Assembly (NCBI RefSeq): GCF_000953825.1
Contig: NZ_BBUL01000096.1
Coordinates: 248,001 to 312,000, forward strand
Direction of reading: 5' to 3'
DNA length: 64,000 nucleotides
Source: Cellvibrio sp. OA-2007
GTDB lineage: Bacteria > Pseudomonadota > Gammaproteobacteria > Pseudomonadales > Cellvibrionaceae
In this document: piece after piece, positions 18,145-26,531 of the stretch
How positions within the stretch are numbered: position 1 is the first letter of the stretch
Layout of the letters: each line of letters starts with the position of its first letter
Program-made: the position numbers and the translations under genes
The notes under the pieces: generated by a model
Told to the model about the DNA's origin: nothing
What the model saw: the letters and a program-made list of their open reading frames with translations, nothing else
Databases searched by the model: none

Positions 18145-18855
18145 CTATTTAGGTTTAACCAGAGACACATTGATCAACTGCATCACTTCTTGCAGCAATG
18201 TTTTTACTGCTTTACTCGCTTCCTCTTGATCGCCCGCACAGATCGCATCATAAATTCGCTTGTGATCGTCATAATCTGCAGTGAGCACGCCTTTTAGCTG
18301 ATTGGTGCTGGCGATACTGACGCGCAGCGCCACCTGAATAAACTCGCGCAGCTGAAAGAAGAACCGGTTGTTGCTCGCCGCCAAGATCGCGCAGTGAAAC
18401 TCTATGTCAGCGGAGAGAGGATCATCCAACCCTTCATCTGCGCGTTTCATCCGCGCCAAGGCATCGCCAATCAGCTTGATTTTGGCTTTATCTTGATTGT
18501 TTTCTGCCGCCAGTACCGCGGCTTCTGGCTCTATCGCCATACGCAATTGAGTGAACTCACGCAACAGCTCCAACGAAGGGCGGGCATTGAGTGTCCAACT
18601 GAGCACATCGGCGTCAAACATATTCCAATGGGTACTGGGCATCACCCGGATACCCTGCCGCGGGCGCGAGGCAATCAGCCCTTTTGCCGTTAGCATCTTT
18701 ACCGCTTCGCGGGTCACGCTGCGGCTGATATTAAATTGTTGTGATAACTCCGCCTCGGTAGGGAAGGATTTATCAATCGCATATTGACCCTGAACAATTG
18801 CCGCACCCAATTGATGGGTTAACTGGTGAGTAAGGTTACGCCCTGTATCCAGCAT
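18145..18855 (-). CDS. GntR-family regulator, FadR/DgoR subfamily
   Basis: 236-aa transcription factor. The N-terminal winged helix (residues 8-75: FPTEAELSQQFNISRSVTREAVKMLTAKGLI) is followed by an FCD ligand-binding domain. The linker WNMFDADVLSWTLN resembles DgoR, the galactonate-responsive repressor, and the FCD metal-site histidines appear present (FHCAIL, DDHKRIY). The ligand is therefore probably an aldonate or related sugar acid. It is 84 bases upstream of the dehydrogenase gene on the same strand and probably controls the dehydrogenase-symporter operon. Upstream, GGTATCCG (about 18891) and CGGATACC (about 18948) form a spaced inverted repeat that could be an operator. Confidence 0.88.
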   Translation of the reverse strand: MLDTGRNLTHQLTHQLGAAIVQGQYAIDKSFPTEAELSQQFNISRSVTREAVKMLTAKGLIASRPRQGIRVMPSTHWNMFDADVLSWTLNARPSLELLREFTQLRMAIEPEAAVLAAENNQDKAKIKLIGDALARMKRADEGLDDPLSADIEFHCAILAASNNRFFFQLREFIQVALRVSIASTNQLKGVLTADYDDHKRIYDAICAGDQEEASKAVKTLLQEVMQLINVSLVKPK

Positions 18856-18982
18856 AGTTATTTAGCCTATTTATATTATATATTTATGAGGTATCCGACA
18901 AGACTTAATTTGTCGTCGCTGTCATCTGCTCAAGCCGTGGGAGGATAACGGATACCACTGGTGTTTGACCTGAAAACGAAAA

Positions 18983-19010
18983 AACCCGCGCCTGCTAACA
19001 GGCGCGGGTT
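18983..19010 (-). terminator. Terminator of the pst-phoU operon
   Basis: A perfect 12-bp stem (AACCCGCGCCTG with CAGGCGCGGGTT) has a CTAA/TTAG loop and a T-rich tail on the minus strand. It lies about 60 bases past the phoU stop. Confidence 0.9.
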
Positions 19011-19071
19011 ATTTAACAAGAGGATGTCGCTTTAGTCACGCAAAAAATACGCAACCGGGAAAATCGCCGGC

Positions 19072-19797
19072 CTATTCTTTGTTATTGACGTTTTCAGCGA
19101 TCTCTTCGAGATTGGAGTGGCGAACATCTTCACCGTTGACCAGATAAATCACGTATTGCGCCAAATTGCGCGCATGGTCGCCAATGCGCTCTAGCGCACG
19201 CAACGACCACATAATATTGAGCACCCGCGTAATACTGCGCGGATCTTCAATCATAAAGGTCACTAGCTCGCGCATCGCTGTGCTGTATTCCATATCAACT
19301 TGTTTATCGGTCTGCACTACGGTCAAGGCTAAATCCATATCGAGACGCGCAAAAGCGTCGAGAGCATCTTGTAACATGCGCGTGACATTGCCGCCGATGT
19401 GACGCACTTCTATATAACCGCGCGGCGCCAGACCATCTTTATTCATCGCAATCGCCTGACGGGCAATTTTTGTTGCCTCATCGCCAATACGCTCCAAATC
19501 TGTAATGGCTTTGGTGACAGCAATCACCAAACGTAAATCGCTGGCGGCTGGCTGCCGACGCGCAAGAATGCGAATACACTCTTCATCGATTGCCATTTCC
19601 ATTGAATTTACTTTTAAATCTGCGCGCACGACTTGTTCTGCACGCTCCACATCGGCATCGATCAAGGCTTGAATGGCATCATTAACCTGGCGCTGCGCCA
19701 TGCCGCCCATTTCGGATAAGTGCGTGCGGATCGCCTCAAGCTCAATATTATATTGCTGCGAAATGTGGTGAGTGTGACTTGTAATATCCATAACCAT
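19072..19797 (-). CDS. phoU: Phosphate-signalling protein PhoU
   Basis: 241-aa all-helical cytoplasmic protein that links the Pst transporter to the PhoR kinase and represses the Pho regulon when phosphate is sufficient. The length equals E. coli PhoU. Two PhoU repeats each carry the metal-binding E(D)xxxD-type helices (for example ITDLERIGDEATKI and LRALERIGDHARNL). An ATG overlapping the pstB stop exists 15 bases upstream, but GGAGG six bases before 19797 decides for the later start. It is the last gene of pstC-pstA-pstB-phoU. Confidence 0.96.
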   Translation of the reverse strand: MVMDITSHTHHISQQYNIELEAIRTHLSEMGGMAQRQVNDAIQALIDADVERAEQVVRADLKVNSMEMAIDEECIRILARRQPAASDLRLVIAVTKAITDLERIGDEATKIARQAIAMNKDGLAPRGYIEVRHIGGNVTRMLQDALDAFARLDMDLALTVVQTDKQVDMEYSTAMRELVTFMIEDPRSITRVLNIMWSLRALERIGDHARNLAQYVIYLVNGEDVRHSNLEEIAENVNNKE

Positions 19798-19811
19798 GGT
19801 GCGCCTCCGCA

Positions 19812-20588
19812 TTAACCGTAACGGCCGGTGATGTAATCTTCAGTTTGTTTTTTGCTGGGATTAGTAAAGAGCGTGTCAGTTAAACCGTGCTCGATCAAAT
19901 CCCCCATATACATAAACGCGGTGTAATCCGAAACGCGGGCGGCCTGTTGCATACTGTGCGTTACGATCACAATGGTGTACTGGTGCTTCAGCTCGTTGAT
20001 GAGCTCTTCAATTTTTAAGGTAGAAATTGGATCAAGTGCTGATGCAGGCTCATCCAACAAAATCACCTCTGGTTCAATCGCAATTGCACGCGCTATCACC
20101 AAACGCTGTTGCTGCCCGCCCGATAAACCAAACGCATTTTCGTGCAGACGATCTTTTACTTCATCCCAGAGCGCGGCACCTTTTAATGATCTTTCTACTA
20201 CTTCATCCAATACACGTTTGGATTTAACACCTTGTAAGCGTAGACCATAAGCTACGTTTTCATAAATCGATTTTGGAAATGGATTGGGTTTTTGGAACAC
20301 CATCCCAACCTGGCGACGCAATTCTGCTACATCGACACTTTTGTCGTAGATATTTTGGCCATCAAGTAAAATTTTTCCTTCTACACGGCACAAATCGACC
20401 AGGTCATTCATCCGGTTGAAGCAGCGCAGCAGCGTTGATTTACCGCAGCCAGATGGGCCGATAAAGGCGGTTACTTTTTTCTCTGGTATTTTCAAGCTCA
20501 CATTATTTAATGCGCGCTTTTGATCGTAGTACAAATTGAGATTATCTACTTCAAGCTTGATCGGTTCCACCAATGCTGTCGGACTCAT
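19812..20588 (-). CDS. pstB: Phosphate ABC transporter ATPase PstB
   Basis: 258-aa ATP-binding subunit of the high-affinity phosphate importer. Walker A is GPSGCGKST, the ABC signature is [14 protein letters not shown], Walker B is [12 protein letters not shown], and the H-loop histidine lies in VTHSMQQA. It pairs with the PstC/PstA membrane subunits encoded upstream and ends 14 bases before the phoU start. The gap from pstA is 77 bases with no clear promoter. Confidence 0.97.
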   Translation of the reverse strand: MSPTALVEPIKLEVDNLNLYYDQKRALNNVSLKIPEKKVTAFIGPSGCGKSTLLRCFNRMNDLVDLCRVEGKILLDGQNIYDKSVDVAELRRQVGMVFQKPNPFPKSIYENVAYGLRLQGVKSKRVLDEVVERSLKGAALWDEVKDRLHENAFGLSGGQQQRLVIARAIAIEPEVILLDEPASALDPISTLKIEELINELKHQYTIVIVTHSMQQAARVSDYTAFMYMGDLIEHGLTDTLFTNPSKKQTEDYITGRYG

Positions 20589-20665
20589 ATGTTGTGCCTG
20601 TTTTAAAAAATCAAAAGTAAATTCGCTGAATTATTTCAATTTAATGACAATTTTGTTGCAGCGGT

Positions 20666-22354
20666 TTAATCCGATGCACCACGATATTTCTCGCGCAAAT
20701 TATTGCGAATTTTGATCGCGGCAATATTTAATACAATAATCAGCAACACCAGAATTAACGAGGTTGCGTAAACCAATGGGCGTGCAGCTTCGACGTTGGG
20801 GCTTTGAAAACCCACATCGTAAATATGAAAGCCGAGGTGCATAATTTTTTGATCGAGATGCAAATAAGGATAATTACCATCGACTGGAAGTGCAGGAGCC
20901 AATTTCACCACCCCCACCAACATCAGCGGCGCCACTTCACCGGCGGCGCGTGCAATCGCCAAAATCAAACCGGTCATCATCGCTGGAGTTGCCAAGGGTA
21001 CCACCACTTTCCATAAGGTTTCTGCCTTGGTCGCACCCAATGCGAGACTGCCCTGACGGATTGTACTTGGTATGCGCGACAGCCCTTCTTCGGTAGACAC
21101 AATCACAACCGGTAAGGTCATGAGCGCCAGCGTGAGCGATGCCCAGAACAACCCAGGGGTCCCGAAGGTAGGTGACGGCAGGGATTCAGGATAAAACAGC
21201 TGGTCGATACTGCCACCGAGGATGTACACAAAAAACCCTAAACCAAATACGCCGTAAACAATTGAAGGAACGCCCGCCAGGTTGTACACCGAGATGCGAA
21301 TTATCTTCAATATGGTGCCTTGCTTAGCGTATTCACGCAGATAAATCGCCGCCAATACACCGAGTGGTGTCACCATGATTGACATCACAATCACCATTGT
21401 CACTGTGCCGAAAATAGCCGGAAAAATACCGCCTTCGGTATTGGCTTCGCGGGGTTCGTCGGTTAGGAACTCCCAAAAACGATCGCCGTACTGCACCAAT
21501 TTATCCAGCACGCTCATTTCATTTGGGCGAGTAATTCGCACTATGTGATCAAAACCAATCACCGCTTCTTTACCACTACCCGTACGTACCTGCAGCTTGT
21601 CGCGGGTGGCTTGCGCAAGAATGTCGTCGCGGCGCGTTTTGATAATAGCGTACTCCGCCTCCAGTGCCGCGCGGCGCTCACTCATATCAGCATCGGCCAG
21701 CGCCATTGCTTCGCCTTTGATGCCATCCAGTTCCAAGCGGCGGCGCTCAAGACGCAGGTCGTCCATGTGCTTATTGATGCGTCCTATGTCTACCCTTTCG
21801 ATACGACTCACCTGTTGATGCAATTCAAGCGCACGACGTAAACGGCTGTCTAATTCCTGCCAAAAGCCCTCATCGCCCAATTTTGACACTACCGCGCCAC
21901 CTTCTTGAACTGCTACAGGAAAACCGTAGAAATTACCCCACTCACGGCGCTCAATGGCAATAGCATCGGCAGGGTACTGCCACTCATCCATGCCCATATC
22001 CAAAAACCAGACAAAGTCGCGGCCACTAATATCGCGATTGCCAAGCTTGAATAAATGACGCGTAATGACTTCCGTATCAGCTGGCACTTCATAGCCACCA
22101 TCGCGCGCCACCGCTGCGGTAATAATTTCGTCGCGGACAAACTCACCCATCACTATCTGTTTTTGTCCCGCGCGATCGGTAATTGATGTTTGCAATATGT
22201 CGGCAGGCCAAAAATGACCAAAACCACGCACCGCAATCAACCCAAGCAGGCCAATTACCATAATCATGCACAGCGTAACAGCGCCGCCATTGAGCCAAAC
22301 CCAAGGCGATCCGCTTTGAAACCAAGAAGTCTGCTTACTCGATAATTTTTTCAT
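20666..22354 (-). CDS. pstA: Phosphate ABC transporter permease PstA, extended form
   Basis: 562-aa permease, about twice the length of E. coli PstA (296 aa). After a first membrane segment (about 20-45), residues 50-300 form a large insertion predicted to be periplasmic, with a charged, coiled-coil-prone stretch (about 165-250, RINKHMDDLRLERRRLEL and following). The C-terminal half is the standard permease, with membrane helices from about residue 315 and the EAA loop LALGATKAETLWKVVVPLA. Extended PstA proteins with a DUF3333-type region occur in pseudomonads and relatives. The ATG at 22354 directly follows an in-frame GTG. The gene begins 13 bases after pstC. Confidence 0.93.
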   Translation of the reverse strand: MKKLSSKQTSWFQSGSPWVWLNGGAVTLCMIMVIGLLGLIAVRGFGHFWPADILQTSITDRAGQKQIVMGEFVRDEIITAAVARDGGYEVPADTEVITRHLFKLGNRDISGRDFVWFLDMGMDEWQYPADAIAIERREWGNFYGFPVAVQEGGAVVSKLGDEGFWQELDSRLRRALELHQQVSRIERVDIGRINKHMDDLRLERRRLELDGIKGEAMALADADMSERRAALEAEYAIIKTRRDDILAQATRDKLQVRTGSGKEAVIGFDHIVRITRPNEMSVLDKLVQYGDRFWEFLTDEPREANTEGGIFPAIFGTVTMVIVMSIMVTPLGVLAAIYLREYAKQGTILKIIRISVYNLAGVPSIVYGVFGLGFFVYILGGSIDQLFYPESLPSPTFGTPGLFWASLTLALMTLPVVIVSTEEGLSRIPSTIRQGSLALGATKAETLWKVVVPLATPAMMTGLILAIARAAGEVAPLMLVGVVKLAPALPVDGNYPYLHLDQKIMHLGFHIYDVGFQSPNVEAARPLVYATSLILVLLIIVLNIAAIKIRNNLREKYRGASD

Positions 22355-22367
22355 CACACATCACCCA

Positions 22368-24659
22368 TTACAGATTGCTGTAACGTTTGCGGAGCCGTTG
22401 ACGAATGACTTCCGCCAGCGTATTCACCACAAAAGTCAGCGCCAACAGCACTAGAGCTGCAAGGAAAAGCACACGGAAATGGGTACTGGCGACCGCCGTT
22501 TCTGGCAACTCCACCGCGATATTGGCGGAGAAAGTACGCATACCCTCAAAAATATTGAAGTTCACAATGGGGCTGTTACCGGTAGCCATGAGTACAATCA
22601 TGGTCTCGCCCACGGCACGACCAAAACCCATCATCATTGCAGAGAAAATGCCGGGACTCGCCGTAGGCAACACCACGCCCACCACTGTCTGCCAGCGGGT
22701 GGCGCCGAGCGCCAGAGAACCTTGAGTTAGATGGCGCGGCACACTAAAGACCGCATCTTCAGCGATGGAAAAAATAGTGGGGATTACTGCAAAGCCCATC
22801 ACTATGCCAACAACCAAGGCGTTGCGCTGACTGTAGTCGATACCATTTTCAGTAAACCACTGCGGCATGCTGCCGCCAAACAACCAGATCTCGGTAAAAG
22901 GGCTGGCAACAATACAAAACCATACAGTGATGATAATTGGCACTATCAACATTGCTGCCTCCCAGCCCTCGGGAACCCGTGTGCGCAAGGATTCAGGGCA
23001 GCGACTCCATAGATAGCCGGTTATTAGCATGACGATGGGCAGGGCAATCAAGATCGCAAACACCGCAGGAAGATGGTTTTCCACAAAGGGCGCCAACCAC
23101 AAGCCCGCCAGAAAGCCGAGGATCACCGTGGGCAATGCCTCCATAATTTCGATGGTCGGCTTTACCAGGCCACGCAGCTTGGGAGTCATAAAGTATGCGG
23201 TGTAAATGGCACCCGCAACCCCCAAAGGAATTGCAAATAACATCGCAAAAAAGGCGGCTTTTAAGGTGCCTATTGAAAGCGGCACAAAACTCATTTTGGC
23301 TTCAAAATTATCGCTACCGGAGGATGCCTGCCAAATGTACTCCGGCGACTCACGCCCCTCGTACCACACTTTTTGCCATAGAGAACTGAACGATACTTCC
23401 GGGTGTTTATTCCAGACATCGGCCACCGCTAGCTCATTGCTCACATCGAGTAAGAGTGCGCGATGATGGATAGGCGACACCGCAATCTGGGTGATAGGTT
23501 TATCCGCCAGCGAGTCGAGGAATAGCGTGCGCTCTGAGGTGCCGTAATAGATGCCGATATTGCCTTTATCGTCGCTCGCCCAAAAACCGCGCCGCGCATG
23601 TTCAGGCACTACCCGAATAACGGCACCGGCAAGTGAATCAAATGCGCGAACAAATTTAACCTCGTAGACATTGTCGCTATTGCGCACCAAAAACCACTGG
23701 CTCACTTGCCCTTGGTCAGTACCTATCACGAGCGATGCGGTACCCACCAAAAACTCCATTGCGGTAATCTTGCCGCCGGGAACCGCAACTGGCGCCTGAC
23801 GTACAGGTGTGCTGGGATTGATGATGTTGTACAACCACAACTGGGCATTATCGTCAGCAATAATCAGATGCTGCGCACTTTCATCCACCTGGATTGCTAT
23901 AGGTGTTACGCCCTCCGGCAAAGCAGGCAGGGGAAACACTTCCTGACTCAGTGTTTCTTCGCCGGTAATCATGTTGGTATTACTGCTGAAGATACCCAAT
24001 AACAACCGCTTATCTGCCGTAAGCGCCCCCATCAAAATGCCGCTGGAGGTCTCCTGTACCGCTAGCTGGGTAATCGCCGCGCCCTGTTCATCTAACTGCA
24101 ATGGCGCATCGCCCAAGGGGTATACCAAGCTTGGCACTATCTGACGCTTGTCCTGCGGGTAGCTCAGTGCATAGTTCACTTTGGTCAACGCAACTTGACC
24201 ATTGTCGTAGCCATAAGCAATCAAACCTTGATCTGGCGTACTGGTCGCCAAGCGGGTAAAAACGGCACCTTCTGCGCGCGGCACCTGTGCATTTAACACT
24301 GGGCTGCCATCATTAACCGCGAAAAAGTTTACTGCTCCACTTCGTTTAAAATTGGCGCCTATCTCTTCATAGCGCTCTAGCAACAAATACTCAGTTGGAT
24401 CTGACTCGACCTGCTGCAACTGCACAGGCGTAAAACGATGGGTGATATCCACAGATGCACCGCGAAACAGCGGCGCAATTTCAGAAAACAGGTAAAAGAA
24501 AATTAAACCCAAGGAAAATACTACCGCCAGACCGGCTGACATTACGCCATAGCGCGATAGATTGTCTTTGAATTGACGGATACGACGCAAACGACTGCGC
24601 TGCTCGGTTGTTGGCATCAGGCTTGGCATTGGTTTGGCCACTAGGACTGGTTCGGACAT
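22368..24659 (-). CDS. pstC: Phosphate ABC transporter permease PstC, extended form
   Basis: 763-aa permease against 319 aa in E. coli. One membrane helix (about 38-62) precedes a domain of about 380 residues (70-450) with repeated hydrophobic beta-strand patterns (IAYGYDNGQVALTKV, LVIGTDQGQVSQW, GFWASDDKGNIGIYYGT) that looks like a WD40/beta-propeller-type periplasmic domain. The permease core follows, with the EAA loop LALGATRWQTVVGVVLPTA. AGGTGAG precedes the ATG. A Pho box 48 bases upstream suggests a promoter separate from that of pstS. Extended PstC proteins are usual in pseudomonads and relatives; the domain's role is unknown. Confidence 0.93.
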   Translation of the reverse strand: MSEPVLVAKPMPSLMPTTEQRSRLRRIRQFKDNLSRYGVMSAGLAVVFSLGLIFFYLFSEIAPLFRGASVDITHRFTPVQLQQVESDPTEYLLLERYEEIGANFKRSGAVNFFAVNDGSPVLNAQVPRAEGAVFTRLATSTPDQGLIAYGYDNGQVALTKVNYALSYPQDKRQIVPSLVYPLGDAPLQLDEQGAAITQLAVQETSSGILMGALTADKRLLLGIFSSNTNMITGEETLSQEVFPLPALPEGVTPIAIQVDESAQHLIIADDNAQLWLYNIINPSTPVRQAPVAVPGGKITAMEFLVGTASLVIGTDQGQVSQWFLVRNSDNVYEVKFVRAFDSLAGAVIRVVPEHARRGFWASDDKGNIGIYYGTSERTLFLDSLADKPITQIAVSPIHHRALLLDVSNELAVADVWNKHPEVSFSSLWQKVWYEGRESPEYIWQASSGSDNFEAKMSFVPLSIGTLKAAFFAMLFAIPLGVAGAIYTAYFMTPKLRGLVKPTIEIMEALPTVILGFLAGLWLAPFVENHLPAVFAILIALPIVMLITGYLWSRCPESLRTRVPEGWEAAMLIVPIIITVWFCIVASPFTEIWLFGGSMPQWFTENGIDYSQRNALVVGIVMGFAVIPTIFSIAEDAVFSVPRHLTQGSLALGATRWQTVVGVVLPTASPGIFSAMMMGFGRAVGETMIVLMATGNSPIVNFNIFEGMRTFSANIAVELPETAVASTHFRVLFLAALVLLALTFVVNTLAEVIRQRLRKRYSNL

Positions 24660-24707
24660 GGTCTACTCACCTGGAATTGTCTGGCGTGTAAATGCTAACA
24701 GGCAAAA

Positions 24708-24725
24708 ATGACACTTTTGTTACAA
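24708..24725 (-). promoter_or_regulatory. Pho box proximal to pstC
   Basis: On the minus strand, TTGTAAC-AAAA-GTGTCAT: two 7-base half-sites separated by four A/T bases, the PhoB-binding layout (consensus CTGTCAT). It lies 48 bases upstream of the pstC start. Confidence 0.7.
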
Positions 24726-24736
24726 TCACCCAGGCA

Positions 24737-24754
24737 CTGTCACATAAGTGTCAT
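24737..24754 (+). promoter_or_regulatory. Second Pho box, opposite orientation, upstream of pstC
   Basis: On the plus strand, CTGTCAC-ATAA-GTGTCAT is a near-consensus Pho box. It is 11 bases from the pstC-proximal box and points away from pstC, towards the pstS terminator. Confidence 0.7.
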
Positions 24755-24772
24755 CTTTTTATTTGCACCCAT

Positions 24773-24801
24773 AAAAAAACGCCGAACTAGTCGGCGTTTT
24801 T
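24773..24801 (-). terminator. Terminator between pstS and pstC
   Basis: A 7-bp core stem (ACGCCGA with TCGGCGT), extended by A/T pairs, has a five-base loop and a long T-run on the minus strand. It follows pstS by about 17 bases and should make pstS mRNA more abundant than the permease mRNA. Confidence 0.9.
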
Positions 24802-24817
24802 CACACAACCTGGATAA

Positions 24818-25786
24818 TTACTTCAACTCAGCAAGAGCCTTGGTCACCATGGTTGCAGGCAGCGGGATGTAGCCATCGCGCACTACAGTTTCTTGACCTT
24901 GCTTGGAGAGAATCATTTTGATGAACTCCAACTGGATCGAATCTAACGGGCGGTTCGGGTGCTTGTTGATGTACATGTAAAGTACACGTGACAGCGGGTA
25001 AGAACCATCCAATGCATGCGATGCCTCAGCAGTTACAAACGGCTGACCGTCTTTCTTGGACAAAGGAACTGCTTTAACACCCGAGGTGATGTAACCAATA
25101 CCTGAGTAACCAATACCGTTAATTGATTCAGAAACACCCTGCACTACTGAAGCAGAACCTGGTTGCTCAAGAATATTAGCCTTATAGTCACCTTTACACA
25201 GAGCTTCATCTTTAAAGTAACCATAGGTACCTGACACTGCATTGCGGCTGTAGATCGCAAAATCACGCTTTGCCCACGCATCAGTCAAACCAACCTCACC
25301 CCAACTAGTGATGTCCTTAGCGCCACCACATTTACGGGTAGCAGAGAAAATGGCATCAACTTGAGGGATACTTAAACCCTTGATCGGATTATCTTTGTTG
25401 ACATAAACCGCCAACACATCAATAGCTACAGGAACAGCTGTTGGCTTGTAGCCGTGCTTAGCTTCAAACGCCTGAATCTCTTCGGTTTTCATCATCCGGC
25501 TCATAGGGCCGAAATTAGCGGTACCTTCAGTCAAGGCTGGTGGTGCAGTTGAAGAACCAGCGCCTTGAATTTGAATATTGACGTTAGGATAGGATTTTTT
25601 GAAATCTTCAGCCCAGAGTGTCATCAGGTTGTTGAGTGTATCTGAACCAATTGAGTTCACATTGCCTGATACACCAGTCACCACCTTGTACTCAGGTAAC
25701 TTAGGGTCAACTGCCGCTTGCAGCGCTGCTGCACATACCATAGAGCCGGCCAATGCCAACCCTTTAATAATTTTCATAGCGTTCAT
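24818..25786 (-). CDS. pstS: Periplasmic phosphate-binding protein PstS
   Basis: 322-aa substrate-binding protein of the high-affinity phosphate importer. The signal peptide ends at about residue 24 (ALQAA). Phosphate-contact motifs include GSDTL near residue 47 and [11 protein letters not shown] near 75, with [12 protein letters not shown] later. GGAGCG precedes the ATG; a second ATG three codons on is also possible. It is transcribed from a Pho-box promoter and ends at its own terminator before the permease genes. Confidence 0.97.
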   Translation of the reverse strand: MNAMKIIKGLALAGSMVCAAALQAAVDPKLPEYKVVTGVSGNVNSIGSDTLNNLMTLWAEDFKKSYPNVNIQIQGAGSSTAPPALTEGTANFGPMSRMMKTEEIQAFEAKHGYKPTAVPVAIDVLAVYVNKDNPIKGLSIPQVDAIFSATRKCGGAKDITSWGEVGLTDAWAKRDFAIYSRNAVSGTYGYFKDEALCKGDYKANILEQPGSASVVQGVSESINGIGYSGIGYITSGVKAVPLSKKDGQPFVTAEASHALDGSYPLSRVLYMYINKHPNRPLDSIQLEFIKMILSKQGQETVVRDGYIPLPATMVTKALAELK

Positions 25787-25879
25787 AGAGCGCTCCGTTT
25801 AGTCATTCGTGAATAATGAATTCATGCTTGTTGATGAAGAGGTTTGCCTCTTCATTGGCGACCACTTTATCCAGCAAAT

Positions 25880-25897
25880 ATGACAGTAATATGACCA
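25880..25897 (-). promoter_or_regulatory. Pho box of pstS
   Basis: On the minus strand, TGGTCAT-ATTA-CTGTCAT: the second half-site is the exact PhoB consensus heptamer and the spacer is four A/T bases. It lies 93 bases upstream of the pstS start. Confidence 0.85.
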
Positions 25898-25907
25898 ACG
25901 GGAATTT

Positions 25908-25936
25908 TTGTCACAAATATGTCGCAAAATCGTCAT
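25908..25936 (+). promoter_or_regulatory. Tandem Pho half-sites, opposite orientation, upstream of pstS
   Basis: Three heptamers on the plus strand, TTGTCAC, ATGTCGC and TCGTCAT, recur exactly every 11 bases with A/T spacers. The array is 10 bases from the pstS-proximal box and oriented away from pstS. The only gene on that side, sspB, converges on it, so it cannot be a normal promoter for sspB. Confidence 0.6.
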
Positions 25937-25959
25937 ATCTTTTTTATTCCATCAAAATA

Positions 25960-25981
25960 AAAACACCCGCCGAAGCGGGTG
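25960..25981 (-). terminator. Terminator of sspB
   Basis: CACCCGC and GCGGGTG form a stem closed by a CGAA/TTCG tetraloop, with TTTTTATTTT on the minus strand. It lies ten bases after the sspB stop. Confidence 0.9.
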
Positions 25982-25990
25982 CTGATAAAG

Positions 25991-26416
25991 CTATTTTACA
26001 ACTCGTAAACCGGGCCGTTTAGGTGCAGCACCTGAGGGCGATATGGGCTCTGGCGCAGGAGAGTTTGGCGGAGATGTCGGCGCCGGCGGCTGTGGGTTTT
26101 GTTCTGGCTCAAACATCATACCTTGGCCGTTTTCACGGGCGTAAATACCCAGAATCGCACCACAGGGAACATAAATGTTGTTCACTACACCACTAAAACG
26201 CGCATTGAACGAGACGGCGGTATTATCCATAAAAAAATCTTTGATCGCCGTGGGGGATATATTCAAAATAATTTGCCCATCTTTGTTGACATGCTGCTGC
26301 GGCACCTGAGTACCTTGCACATGCGCATCAACCAAAATGTGCGGAGTGCAATTATTATCCAGTATCCATTCATAGATAGCGCGCAAAAAATATGGACGGC
26401 TGGATGTCATGGACAT
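25991..26416 (-). CDS. sspB: ClpXP specificity adaptor SspB
   Basis: 141-aa adaptor that tethers ssrA-tagged peptides from stalled ribosomes to ClpX. Residues 1-110 contain the conserved fold (RPYFLRAIYEWILDN, DGQIILNISP, FNARFSGV, YARENGQGMMFEPE). A proline-rich linker and the ClpX-binding tail RPGLRVVK follow. AAGGA before the ATG at 26416 sets the start; the frame upstream of it is not SspB-like. sspA, normally directly upstream in this gene neighbourhood, is absent: only a terminator lies between petBC and sspB. Confidence 0.95.
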   Translation of the reverse strand: MSMTSSRPYFLRAIYEWILDNNCTPHILVDAHVQGTQVPQQHVNKDGQIILNISPTAIKDFFMDNTAVSFNARFSGVVNNIYVPCGAILGIYARENGQGMMFEPEQNPQPPAPTSPPNSPAPEPISPSGAAPKRPGLRVVK

Positions 26417-26496
26417 AAAAGTTTCCTTTACAGATCGAGTGAAAAACGGCAACAAACTACAGGTTTTTTCTCCGAGGCTCAATAAGCTGTACCGCA

Positions 26497-26530
26497 AACA
26501 AAACGGGCGACCTAAGTCGCCCGTTTTGTT
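26497..26530 (-). terminator. Terminator of the petA-petBC operon
   Basis: A perfect 15-bp stem (AACAAAACGGGCGAC with GTCGCCCGTTTTGTT) has a four-base loop. It begins directly after the petBC stop codon and upstream of the sspB start. A-rich and T-rich arms allow termination. Confidence 0.92.
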
Positions 26531-26531
26531 A

